A stretch of DNA of 9,542 nucleotides, from contig JAEDLP010000072.1 of the NCBI GenBank assembly GCA_016295225.1, forward strand, positions 1 through 9,542, given 5' to 3'. The DNA is from Oscillospiraceae bacterium (lineage in GTDB: Bacteria > Bacillota > Clostridia > Oscillospirales > Oscillospiraceae). Each line of letters opens with the position of its first letter. Within the stretch, counting starts at the first letter, position 1. The notes below the pieces were generated by a model, which worked only from the letters and a program-made list of their open reading frames with translations, was not told where the DNA came from and made no database searches. Of this stretch, positions 1-5,830 are shown piece by piece. Position numbers and translations under genes: made by a program.

Positions 1-1475
1 TCGCTCTGCTGGCGTGGAACGCCTGGTCCAGCCGAGGCAACAAAGACGCCGTTGCCGCCACCGTGGGCGACCAGGAATTCACCGTCGCAGAAGTATCCTA
101 CTATTACGCAGCAGTTTCCAACAACTTCACTCAGCAGGCCCAGCAGTACGCAATGTACGGCATGGACATGGGCTATGACACCTCCCTGTCTGCCAGTGAG
201 CAGTTCTACAACGAGGAGGAGGGCGTCACCTACGCCGACTACTTCCTGGACACCGCCCTCCAGCAGCTCCAGCGGGTCTCCATCCTGTGCAATGAGGCTG
301 AGGCCGCCGGTTATACCCTCTCCGAAGAGGGCCAGGCTTCTTTTGATGAAAACATGAACTACCTGAAGCTGTACAGCGTTCAGGGCAACATGTCCGAGGA
401 GTCCTACCTGAAGGCCCTCTATGGCAGCTACATGACCATGGATCTCTTCCAGGACATCCTGACCCAGTCTATCCTGGCCGACGAGTATGCCAAGGTGAAG
501 TCCCAGGAATTCACCTACAGCCAGAGCGATCTGGATGCCTACTACGCAGAGAACGCCGACGCCCTGGACTCCTATGAGTACCGTTACTGCTATATCAACT
601 ACCAGGTGGAGGAAAAGACCGATGAGGAGGGCAACCCCATCGAGGCCACCGACGAAGAGGTCGCCGCCGCCATGGAAGTGGCCGGCCAGAACGCCGCCGC
701 CATGATCGCCGAGGTTCGGAGCGGCACTGAATTCAACGTGGCCGCCGCCAAGTATGTGGACGAGACCTCCGCAGAGTCCTACAGCAGCGACCTGGAGTAC
801 AACCACAAGGCAGACGTGCTGGGCAGCACCGTCAGCTCCTCCCTGTCCGCCGACGTGAGCGCATGGCTCATGGCCGCCGGCCGCACCGCCGGGGAGATCA
901 CCTCCATCGAGATTGCCGACACCGGCTACTGCGTGGTTCAGTTCCTGGGCCGCGACAAGGGCAGCAACAGCTACCAGACCGCAAGCTACCGCAACATTCT
1001 GGTCCTGGCTGAGACCGACGAGAACGAGGACGGTTCCGCCGCTCTGCCCACCGACGAGCAGCTCGCCGCCGCCAGGGAGCAGGCCAACGCCCTCCTGACC
1101 AGCTGGGAGGAAGGGGCCGCCACCGCCGACTCCTTCGCCGCCCTGGCCGCTGAGAACAGCGCTGACGAGGCCACCAAGGAAAACGGCGGCCTGAACGAAG
1201 ACATCAACCGCGACACTCTGTCCGCCGCCCTGTCCGACTGGCTGTTCGAGCGCGGCCGTCAGCCGGACGAAGCCGCTGTCATCGAATACACCGACGACAC
1301 CGGCAACGTTGTGGGCTATGAAGTCATCTTCGTGGAGAGCTTCGGCGAAGTTCGCTGGCAGTATCAGGCCGCCAACGCTCTGCGCACCGAGGACTACAAC
1401 GCATGGTACGCCGAGATCCAGGAAGCCTATCCCGCTGAACTGACCGACGCCGCACAGGAGATCCCCTCCCTGTAA
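1..1475 (+). CDS. SurA/PrsA-like extracytoplasmic foldase, 5' end missing
   Basis: The reading frame is open from base 3 and ends in TAA at 1473-1475, so the gene enters from upstream and its true start is not visible. The first codons (ALLAWNAW, then polar residues) look like the end of a membrane anchor or signal peptide. About 470 acidic, Tyr-, Ala- and Glu-rich residues follow. After the anchor, VGDQEFTVAEV resembles the opening of SurA/PrsA N-terminal chaperone domains. Two later stretches look like parvulin-type rotamase domains: one from about 571, and one from about 987 with YRNILVLAE and a downstream NGGL. The active-site histidine usual in the parvulin RHILV motif is Asn at 993-995, and no His is seen in the first copy, so chaperone activity is more likely than isomerase activity. 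The protein would act at the outer face of the membrane on exported proteins. The domain assignment is from pattern recognition and moderately sure. The GTG at 63 is only an internal codon. Confidence 0.68.
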   Translation, partial: ALLAWNAWSSRGNKDAVAATVGDQEFTVAEVSYYYAAVSNNFTQQAQQYAMYGMDMGYDTSLSASEQFYNEEEGVTYADYFLDTALQQLQRVSILCNEAEAAGYTLSEEGQASFDENMNYLKLYSVQGNMSEESYLKALYGSYMTMDLFQDILTQSILADEYAKVKSQEFTYSQSDLDAYYAENADALDSYEYRYCYINYQVEEKTDEEGNPIEATDEEVAAAMEVAGQNAAAMIAEVRSGTEFNVAAAKYVDETSAESYSSDLEYNHKADVLGSTVSSSLSADVSAWLMAAGRTAGEITSIEIADTGYCVVQFLGRDKGSNSYQTASYRNILVLAETDENEDGSAALPTDEQLAAAREQANALLTSWEEGAATADSFAALAAENSADEATKENGGLNEDINRDTLSAALSDWLFERGRQPDEAAVIEYTDDTGNVVGYEVIFVESFGEVRWQYQAANALRTEDYNAWYAEIQEAYPAELTDAAQEIPSL

Positions 1476-1483
1476 TGACCCTC

Positions 1484-1518
1484 AAGCCCCGCGGGAGCAC
1501 GGCCTTCCGCGGGGTTTT
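1484..1518 (+). terminator. Rho-independent terminator after the foldase gene
   Basis: A perfect 8-bp GC stem (CCCCGCGG at 1487-1494 with CCGCGGGG at 1507-1514) has a 12-base loop and is followed by TTTT. The stem extends outward by A-T and G-T pairs. It starts nine bases after the stop codon and separates the foldase from tcdA. Confidence 0.85.
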
Positions 1519-1541
1519 CTATCCTCATCGGAACTTAAAGC

Positions 1542-1548
1542 AAGGAGG
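1542..1548 (+). promoter_or_regulatory. Ribosome binding site of tcdA
   Basis: AAGGAGG sits 7 bases before ATG 1556. It fixes the start there and not at the upstream in-frame codons, which run back through the terminator to 1475. No convincing promoter is visible between the terminator and this site, so tcdA may depend on read-through or on a weak promoter. Confidence 0.85.
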
Positions 1549-1555
1549 TTTTCCT

Positions 1556-2269
1556 ATGAGCAACGAACAATTCCTCCGCACGGAGATGCTGCTGGGTGAA
1601 GCCGCCATGGAAAAGCTGGCCGCCGCCCACGTGGCCGTGTTTGGCCTGGGCGGCGTGGGCAGCTGGTGCGCGGAGGCCCTGGCCCGCTCCGGCGTAGGGA
1701 CGCTGACCCTGGTGGACAACGACCAGGTGGGCATGACCAACCTCAACCGGCAGGCCCAGGCTCTCCACTCCACCCTTGGGCTGGACAAGACGGAAGCCCT
1801 GGCCCGGCGCATCCGGGACATCAACCCCAACTGCAGCCTTCATCTGATCCCGGAAAAGTACGAGGCTGCCGCCCGGGAATCCTTCTTTGCCCCCTCTTAC
1901 GACTACATTGTGGACGCCATCGATCTGGTGTCCTGTAAACTGGATCTCATTGAGACCGCCTTGCAGCGGGGCATCCCCATCATCTCCTCCATGGGAACGG
2001 GAAACAAGCTGGACCCCTCCCAGTTCCGGGTGGCGGATATCTCCAAGACCGAGGGCTGCGCCCTGGCCCGCATCATCCGCAAGGAGCTGAAAGCCCGGAA
2101 CATCCGCCACCACAAGGTGGTCTTCTCCCCGGAGCTCCCCGCCCAAACGGATCAGAGGGAAGCGCCGCCCCCCGGCCGGCGGTCTGTCCCGGCCAGCGCC
2201 CCCTGGGTGCCCCCGGTGGCAGGTTTCCTCCTGGCCGGCGCTGTGATTCAGGATCTTATCAAGGAATAA
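1556..2269 (+). CDS. tcdA: tRNA threonylcarbamoyladenosine dehydratase (TcdA/CsdL, ThiF/E1-like)
   Basis: This 237-residue E1-like enzyme would use ATP to dehydrate t6A37 of ANN-decoding tRNAs to the cyclic form ct6A in the cytoplasm. The visible family marks, in order, are an N-terminal helix (QFLRTEMLLGEAAMEKL); the nucleotide-binding loop GLGGVG at residues 30-35; LVDNDQVGMTNLNRQ at 52-66, the E1 signature with Asp54, Asn62 and Arg65; and VDAID at 119-123 followed by Lys128. The C-terminal half has TEGCALARIIRKELKARNI, VVFSPELP and the hydrophobic WVPPVAGFLLAG segment, as in TcdA and unlike ThiF or MoeB. The length is slightly short of the usual 240-270 residues, and no CxxC zinc site of MoeB/ThiF type is seen, which also favours TcdA. 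The start is set by the AAGGAGG 7 bases upstream. The gene stands between two hairpins, so it may be expressed alone. Confidence 0.9.
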   Translation: MSNEQFLRTEMLLGEAAMEKLAAAHVAVFGLGGVGSWCAEALARSGVGTLTLVDNDQVGMTNLNRQAQALHSTLGLDKTEALARRIRDINPNCSLHLIPEKYEAAARESFFAPSYDYIVDAIDLVSCKLDLIETALQRGIPIISSMGTGNKLDPSQFRVADISKTEGCALARIIRKELKARNIRHHKVVFSPELPAQTDQREAPPPGRRSVPASAPWVPPVAGFLLAGAVIQDLIKE

Positions 2270-2312
2270 AAACGCCCTCCCCTGGCAAACTAGACCAGAG
2301 GAGGGTGTTGCT
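2268..2312 (+). terminator. Hairpin between tcdA and the TauE-like pair, overlapping the next ribosome binding site
   Basis: A 10-bp stem with one G-T pair (AACGCCCTCC at 2271-2280 with GGAGGGTGTT at 2300-2309) continues inward with CTGG/CCAG around a 9-base loop. It is preceded by an A run and followed by only a weak T tract (GCTTT). It can act as a partial terminator for tcdA. Its 3' arm also contains the Shine-Dalgarno bases of the next gene, so it may equally limit translation of that gene. Confidence 0.6.
2298..2305 (+). promoter_or_regulatory. Ribosome binding site that selects a TTG start
   Basis: GAGGAGGG lies 7 bases before TTG 2313. No ATG or GTG in that frame has a comparable site before the first membrane segment, so TTG is the likely start. 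The site is inside the 3' arm of the hairpin at 2271-2309. Confidence 0.7.
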
Positions 2313-2681
2313 TTGGAACCTTTTCATAAATCTTGGCTCCCGGCGGCAGCGGCAGGCGGCGCCGCCGGTCTGGTCAACGGCTTCTTCGGAGGGGGCGGCG
2401 GAATGGTGCTGGTGCCTCTGCTCATGTCCCGGTGCGGGTTGGAACGGCGAAAAGCTTTTGCCTGTTCCGTGGCCATCATCTTCCCTCTGTGCGCCCTCTC
2501 CGCAGTCATCTACTACAGCAGGGGCAATCTGGATCTGCTGGCGGCACTGCCCTATCTGGCGGGGGGACTCATCGGGGGACTCATCGGCGGAAAGCTGTTC
2601 AAAAAGGTCTCGGTCACCTGGCTCAAGCGGGTCTTCGCCCTGCTGATCCTTTACGGGGCCTGGACCTCCCTGACAGGATGA
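2313..2681 (+). CDS. TauE/SafE (TSUP) family membrane protein, N-terminal half unit
   Basis: This 122-residue protein has about four membrane segments (roughly residues 9-35, 47-67, 74-96 and 103-120). The first contains the glycine-rich NGFFGGGGGMVLVPLL typical of the TauE/SafE (DUF81) repeat, and the third has the GGLIGGLIGGKLF helix-packing pattern. Full-length TSUP transporters are about 250 residues with two such repeats and move sulfite, sulfonates or other organic anions across the membrane. This protein carries one repeat, and the second is encoded by the next gene through an ATGA overlap, so the two probably pair in the membrane. The start is TTG with a good ribosome binding site. 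The substrate cannot be told: no sulfur metabolism gene is nearby. Confidence 0.78.
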   Translation: MEPFHKSWLPAAAAGGAAGLVNGFFGGGGGMVLVPLLMSRCGLERRKAFACSVAIIFPLCALSAVIYYSRGNLDLLAALPYLAGGLIGGLIGGKLFKKVSVTWLKRVFALLILYGAWTSLTG

Positions 2682-3067
2682 GCTGGCTCATTGCTCTGCT
2701 GGCCGGGACCATCACCGGCATCCTCTCCGCCTTTGGCGTCGGGGGCGGTTCCCTGCTCCTCATCTATCTGACGTCCTTTGCTGGCGTCAGCCAGCACGCG
2801 GCCCAAGGCATCAACCTGCTGTACTTTCTTCCGGCTGCCGCCGCCGCGCTCCCCGCCCACAAAAAAAATGGTATGCTGGAAAAAAACATCATTCTGCCTG
2901 CGATCATGGCTGGGTTGGCCACCGCTGCCTGCACAGCCTTTTTGTCCAACAGTCTGGACACCAGACTCCTGCGCAAGCTCTTTGGCCTTTTCCTTCTGTA
3001 TATCGGCCTGCGGGAGCTTTTCCGCCGAGACAAACCCAAACACGCAGAAAAGCCCACCCGGGAATAA
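2678..3067 (+). CDS. TauE/SafE (TSUP) family membrane protein, C-terminal half unit
   Basis: This 129-residue protein starts at ATG 2678, which overlaps the stop of the previous gene as ATGA. There is no strong ribosome binding site of its own, so translation is probably coupled. It opens with MSWLIALLAGTITGILSAFG followed by VGGGSLLLIYL, the second glycine-rich TauE/SafE repeat signature. Further membrane segments lie at about residues 43-59, 67-88 and 95-115, with a basic cytoplasmic tail. It matches the first unit in size and plan. The likely product is one half of a two-subunit, eight-helix TSUP carrier. The stop codon lies in the loop of the hairpin that ends the operon. In-frame extension back to 2333 overlaps the first gene and is not real. 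Confidence 0.78.
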   Translation: MSWLIALLAGTITGILSAFGVGGGSLLLIYLTSFAGVSQHAAQGINLLYFLPAAAAALPAHKKNGMLEKNIILPAIMAGLATAACTAFLSNSLDTRLLRKLFGLFLLYIGLRELFRRDKPKHAEKPTRE

Positions 3068-3090
3068 CCGGATGGGCTTTCGTTCTGTTT
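3049..3090. terminator. Bidirectional terminator between the TauE pair and the NhaC-family gene
   Basis: A 13-base stem with one mismatch (3049-3061 with 3068-3080) encloses a 6-base loop that contains the TAA of the upstream gene. On the + strand it ends in CTTT and then T-rich sequence. On the - strand it follows the stop of the NhaC-family gene and leads into CTTTTCTG. It therefore serves both convergent genes. Confidence 0.75.
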
Positions 3091-3097
3091 GGGTTTG

Positions 3098-4858
3098 TTA
3101 TGCCATTTCTTTCTTACCCCAGACTTTTCTCATCACGATGAGAGCACCGATCATCAGCACGATGGCGATGGGCAGGGCAAAGACTGCGTTGGGCACGAAG
3201 CCGGCGATGATGTAGCTGATAAAGCTCACCACCGCAACGGTGATCGCATAGGGAAGCTGGGTGGAAACATGGCTCACGTGGTCACACTGGGCGCCGGCAG
3301 AGGCCATGATGGTGGTGTCAGAAATGGGGGAGCAGTGGTCGCCGCAGACAGCGCCGGCCATGCAGGCAGAGATGCAGACCACGGACAGGGGGTTATCCAT
3401 GGGGAAGACGCTCTGGACGATGGGGATCAGCATGCCAAAGGTACCCCAGCTGGTGCCGGTGGCAAAGGCCAGCAGGCAGCCAATGACGAAGACAATGGCG
3501 GGCAGAACAACCTGGAAGCTGGCTGCGTTGCTGTACACAAAGTCACGGACAAAGTACTTGGCGCCCAGGGAGTCGGTCATGCTCTTCAGGCTCCAAGCGA
3601 AGGTCAGAATCAGAATGGCAGGAACCATAGCCTTGAAGCCGTCGGGGATGCAGCTCATCATGTCGCCGAACTTCATGGTGCGGCGGATGAGGTAATAGAT
3701 AAAGGTAAACACCAGGGCAAAAGCAGAACCCAGCAAGAGGCCCACGGAAGCGTCAGAGTTGGAGAAGGCCTCGATGAAGCCTGCGCCCTCAAAGAAGCCG
3801 CCGGAGTAGATCATGCCGATGACGCAGCAGACCACCAGGGCGATAATGGGCAGAACCAGGTCAATGACACGGCCATTTTCGTTGCTCTCCTCGGCCTCCA
3901 TGGTGGCGTAAGGATTCTTGCCGGAGAAGAGGTCACCGTTCTCCACGGCGTTCTTCTCATGCTTGGCCATGGGACCGTAATCAATCCGTAGGATGGACAG
4001 GCCCACCATCATCAGGATGGTCAGGATGGCGTAGAAGTTGAAGGGAATGGCCTTGATGAACAGGGACAGACCCTGGCCGTCCTCGGCAAAACCCGCCACG
4101 GCGGCAGCCCAGGAGGAGATAGGGGCAATGATGCAGATGGGGGCTGCCGTAGAGTCGATGAGGTAGGCCAGCTTGGCACGGGAAATGTTGTGCTTATCGG
4201 TCACAGGGCGCATGACGCTGCCCACGGTGAGGCAGTTGAAATAGTCGTCGATGAAGATCAGGCAGCCCAGGATCACAGTGGCCAGCTGAGCGCCCACACG
4301 GGACTTGATATTGGCCTGGGCCCAGCGGCCAAAGGCAGCGGAGCCGCCGGCCCGGTTCATCAGGCAGACCATTGCGCCCAGAATCACCAGGAAGATCAGG
4401 ATGCCCATGTTGTAGCTGTCGGTGACGGAACCCACGATCCCGTCGCTGAACACATGCAGGACGGTGCCCTCAAAGCTGAAGTTGGAGTAGAGCAGACCGC
4501 CCACCAGGATACCGATAAAGAGGGAGGAATAGACTTCCTTGGTGATCAGCGCCAGGGCGATGGCGATGATGGGGGGCAGCAGCGCCCAGAAAGTGTTGTA
4601 GAAGTGGCTGGGGGACTCCACATAGCCGGTCCCCTCGCAGGACGGGCAGACGAAGGTTCCGCCGCAGTCCTCGCAGGCCTCGTCCTGACCGTAGCAGCTC
4701 ATGCAGAGGCCGACGCCGCCGCAGTCCGAGCACTCGATCATCTTGGTGCCGGATTCCTCGGTGGGATCCCCGGCGGCGAAGGCTGTGGCGGACATGCTCA
4801 CTGCCAGCACCACCAGAATGGCCAGCAGGGGCAGCAAACGCCGTAAGGTTTTTCTCAT
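3098..4858 (-). CDS. NhaC-family transporter, probable lysine transporter, with a Cys-rich extracytoplasmic head
   Basis: This 586-residue membrane protein begins at ATG 4858-4856 with AGGAGAG six bases upstream. Residues 1-29 look like a cleavable signal peptide (basic start, long hydrophobic core, ATAFA-A). Residues 43-74 hold four CxxC pairs (Cys43/46, 52/55, 62/65, 71/74) with CGG and CEGTG spacing like the DnaJ zinc domain. The NhaC transporter core, about 11-12 membrane segments, begins near residue 88. It has the family signatures IFIDDYFNCLTVGSVMRP (near 202-219), IDSTAAPICIIAPISSW, ATGTSWGTFGMLIPI and GDHCSPISDTTIMAS. NhaC-family proteins are normally annotated as Na+/H+ antiporters, but a lysine riboswitch directly upstream points to lysine as the substrate. 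This agrees with the NhaC-like candidate lysine transporters (often called LysW) described from comparative genomics. The transporter family is certain. Lysine as substrate is a strong inference. The zinc-binding head is unusual and its role unknown. Confidence 0.88.
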   Translation of the reverse strand: MRKTLRRLLPLLAILVVLAVSMSATAFAAGDPTEESGTKMIECSDCGGVGLCMSCYGQDEACEDCGGTFVCPSCEGTGYVESPSHFYNTFWALLPPIIAIALALITKEVYSSLFIGILVGGLLYSNFSFEGTVLHVFSDGIVGSVTDSYNMGILIFLVILGAMVCLMNRAGGSAAFGRWAQANIKSRVGAQLATVILGCLIFIDDYFNCLTVGSVMRPVTDKHNISRAKLAYLIDSTAAPICIIAPISSWAAAVAGFAEDGQGLSLFIKAIPFNFYAILTILMMVGLSILRIDYGPMAKHEKNAVENGDLFSGKNPYATMEAEESNENGRVIDLVLPIIALVVCCVIGMIYSGGFFEGAGFIEAFSNSDASVGLLLGSAFALVFTFIYYLIRRTMKFGDMMSCIPDGFKAMVPAILILTFAWSLKSMTDSLGAKYFVRDFVYSNAASFQVVLPAIVFVIGCLLAFATGTSWGTFGMLIPIVQSVFPMDNPLSVVCISACMAGAVCGDHCSPISDTTIMASAGAQCDHVSHVSTQLPYAITVAVVSFISYIIAGFVPNAVFALPIAIVLMIGALIVMRKVWGKKEMA

Positions 4859-4874
4859 AATGTTCTCTCCTGTC

Positions 4875-4907
4875 TAAAAAATAAAGTCATGGCGTTGCCA
4901 TGACTTC
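4875..4907 (-). terminator. Riboswitch expression platform: intrinsic terminator before the transporter gene
   Basis: On the - strand, AAGTCATGGC (4906-4897) pairs perfectly with GCCATGACTT (4893-4884) around a 3-base loop, followed by TATTTTTTAG (4883-4874). It lies immediately before the transporter's ribosome binding site, so transcription that stops here leaves the gene off. Confidence 0.9.
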
Positions 4908-4913
4908 ACACAG

Positions 4914-5093
4914 GATGAAACCACGACAGCGCTCCGTCCCTCTGGGGACGACAGTCCGTGAGATATTATCCCACAGACCGGCTCCGCAGCGTTCAGGACC
5001 GCAACGAAACCTCGGCGAAGGCCCCTTTCCCTCTCTCCGGTTCCTATCCCTTTCGAGAGAAGTACTTTTGACATTCGCACCTCTATCATGCTT
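4914..5093 (-). ncRNA. Lysine riboswitch (L box) aptamer
   Basis: Read on the - strand, the leader carries the conserved L-box blocks in the right order. They are ATAGAGGTGCGAA (5086-5074); the AGTA and GGGATAGGAACC P2 turn region; GAAAGGGG...CGCCGAGG; a P3 stem from GGTTTCGTTGC pairing to the later GCTGCGGAGCC; a nine-pair P4 stem (GTCTGTGGG with CTCACGGAC); ACTGTC; a P5 hairpin GTCCC/GGGAC; and GGAGCGCTGTCGTGG closing P1. P1 forms between CATGATAG (5090-5083) and CTGTCGTG (4929-4922), with further pairs of AAAG to the TTTC beyond it. The P1 5' strand CATGAT can instead pair with GTCATG of the terminator 5' arm (4904-4899), giving a plausible antiterminator. Known L-box logic is that lysine binding stabilises P1 and permits termination, so the transporter is made when lysine is scarce. 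The aptamer is recognised from memory of the consensus and its helices were checked by hand. Confidence 0.93.
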
Positions 5094-5099
5094 TCCATC

Positions 5100-5127
5100 A
5101 TCGTACCATTCTTTCCAAAAAAGTCAA
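5100..5127 (-). promoter_or_regulatory. SigA-type promoter of the riboswitch-transporter unit
   Basis: On the - strand, TTGACT (5127-5122) is followed after 16 bases by TACGAT (5105-5100). Transcription would start near 5093, exactly at the first bases of the riboswitch P1 helix, which supports the call. Upstream there is an A-rich tract with GTCGAAAAA repeated at a 10-base spacing (5148-5131), possibly an UP-like element. Confidence 0.75.
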
Positions 5128-5159
5128 CCTTTTTTCGACTTTTTCGACACTTTGTTTGC

Positions 5160-5196
5160 AAAACAATGAGGACGGCTTTCGCCGTCCCCGTGTTTT
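5160..5196 (-). terminator. Terminator after the DUF4330-like gene
   Basis: On the - strand, a 7-bp stem GGACGGC/GCCGTCC (5187-5181 with 5176-5170) has a GAAA loop. An outer AAAACA/TGTTTT pairing (5196-5191 with 5165-5160) is separated from it by a small internal loop. The T run lies within the outer stem, so termination may be only moderate. It sits 16 bases after the stop codon and upstream of the riboswitch promoter. Confidence 0.65.
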
Positions 5197-5211
5197 CACT
5201 TTAGTTTTGGG

Positions 5212-5742
5212 TTATTGCTTCCCCAGTCTCTCGCAAGAGAGGATGGTGCCGTTTTCCAGCTCGAAGGTGGTGGTCTTGACAATGTGACTCTTACCCACCC
5301 GGACCTCCTGGGTGCCCAGCTCGCTGGTCAGGTTGTCCTTCACGGTGGCCTCGATGGTAAAGATCAGGTCATAGGTTCCCGCTTCGGCATACTCCACCCC
5401 GGTCACGCCAATGTCGGGGAACTCCCGGACGGTGGCCTCGGCGTCTTCCACCAGAACGCCGTCCACCGCTGTCACATAACCGTCCAGCATCTGGCTGGAT
5501 GCAGTGAGCTGACAAGGGCCCTTCTGCAGTTCATCCTGGATAAATTCATAGACTTCCTTCTCCACGCCGTCAACCTTTACGGTGTAGACCACAGGCTGAC
5601 CTTCTCCGGCCAGGCCGACATTCTGGCCGCCCATGAGCTTGGCGCCCAGCAGAGCGGCCACAGCCACGATCAAAACAATGGCAATCAAATCAATGATGTT
5701 CAGCTTGCCAAAGAGCTTTCCTTTTTTATCGATGATACTCAT
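5212..5742 (-). CDS. DUF4330-like membrane-anchored protein
   Basis: This 176-residue protein starts at ATG 5742-5740, where the minus strand has GGAGG (5753-5749) six bases upstream. The longer frame back to 5832 would run through the promoter region and is rejected. It opens with MSIIDKKGKLFGKLNIIDLI, the usual beginning of DUF4330 proteins. One membrane helix follows (about residues 16-36), and then about 140 mostly acidic residues predicted outside the membrane, rich in beta-type Val/Thr patterns (VVYTVKVDGVEKEVYEF, TYDLIFTIEATVKDNL). The function of the family is not established. The gene is divergent from the GT4-CsaB gene and shares its promoter region, so a role in cell wall polymer assembly or export is a reasonable but unproven inference. 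It has its own downstream hairpin and appears to be a single-gene unit. Confidence 0.75.
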   Translation of the reverse strand: MSIIDKKGKLFGKLNIIDLIAIVLIVAVAALLGAKLMGGQNVGLAGEGQPVVYTVKVDGVEKEVYEFIQDELQKGPCQLTASSQMLDGYVTAVDGVLVEDAEATVREFPDIGVTGVEYAEAGTYDLIFTIEATVKDNLTSELGTQEVRVGKSHIVKTTTFELENGTILSCERLGKQ

Positions 5743-5748
5743 TCGTAA

Positions 5749-5753
5749 CCTCC
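5749..5753 (-). promoter_or_regulatory. Ribosome binding site that fixes the DUF4330 start
   Basis: GGAGG on the - strand lies 6 bases before ATG 5742. It decides for the 176-residue product over the longer frame, which has no such site and overlaps the divergent promoters. Confidence 0.8.
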
Positions 5754-5758
5754 GTTGC

Positions 5759-5787
5759 TTGACCATTTTTCTAAACCATTGTATAAT
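5759..5787 (+). promoter_or_regulatory. SigA-type promoter of the GT4-csaB gene
   Basis: TTGACC (5759-5764), a 17-base spacer and a perfect TATAAT (5782-5787) predict a start near 5794, giving a leader of about 37 bases. The -10 box overlaps that of the divergent promoter for the DUF4330 gene. Confidence 0.85.
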
Positions 5788-5806
5788 ATTATGCTGTATT
5801 TCACAA
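5778..5806 (-). promoter_or_regulatory. SigA-type promoter of the DUF4330-like gene
   Basis: On the - strand, TTGTGA (5806-5801), a 17-base spacer and TACAAT (5783-5778) predict a start near 5771. The -35 is weaker than that of the opposing promoter. The two core promoters occupy almost the same DNA, so polymerase can probably use only one at a time. Confidence 0.65.
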
Positions 5807-5830
5807 GTCTTTTTTTTCGGAGGAATCGCC

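Noticed and set aside
1535..2146. - strand frame of 203 codons opposite tcdA
   Set aside because: It is a shadow of a gene with unmistakable E1-like motifs and has no ribosome binding site.
2675..2685. A frameshift breaking one TauE gene into two
   Set aside because: It cannot be fully excluded, but the break sits at the repeat boundary, forms a clean ATGA overlap, and both parts look complete with their own glycine signature. I therefore treat them as two genes.
3089..3991. Long + strand frame, 300 codons, rich in His, Asp and Gly
   Set aside because: It is the antisense of the NhaC-family gene, whose protein has clear family motifs. The His/Asp/Gly bias is what GC-rich antisense frames give, and there is no ribosome binding site.
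4190..4846. + strand frame, 218 codons
   Set aside because: It is antisense to the transporter N-terminal region, with an Ala/Gly/His/Gln-rich shadow composition and no start signal.
4874..5161. Small - strand frame of 95 codons (and a + strand frame of 89 codons) upstream of the transporter
   Set aside because: The bases are fully explained by promoter, lysine aptamer and terminator, and the predicted peptides show no protein-like pattern.
5633..5830. N-terminal extension of the GT4-CsaB protein by 66 residues
   Set aside because: It overlaps the promoter and the DUF4330 gene. GGAGG before ATG 5831 and the MKVLHLISGGDTGG opening settle the start.
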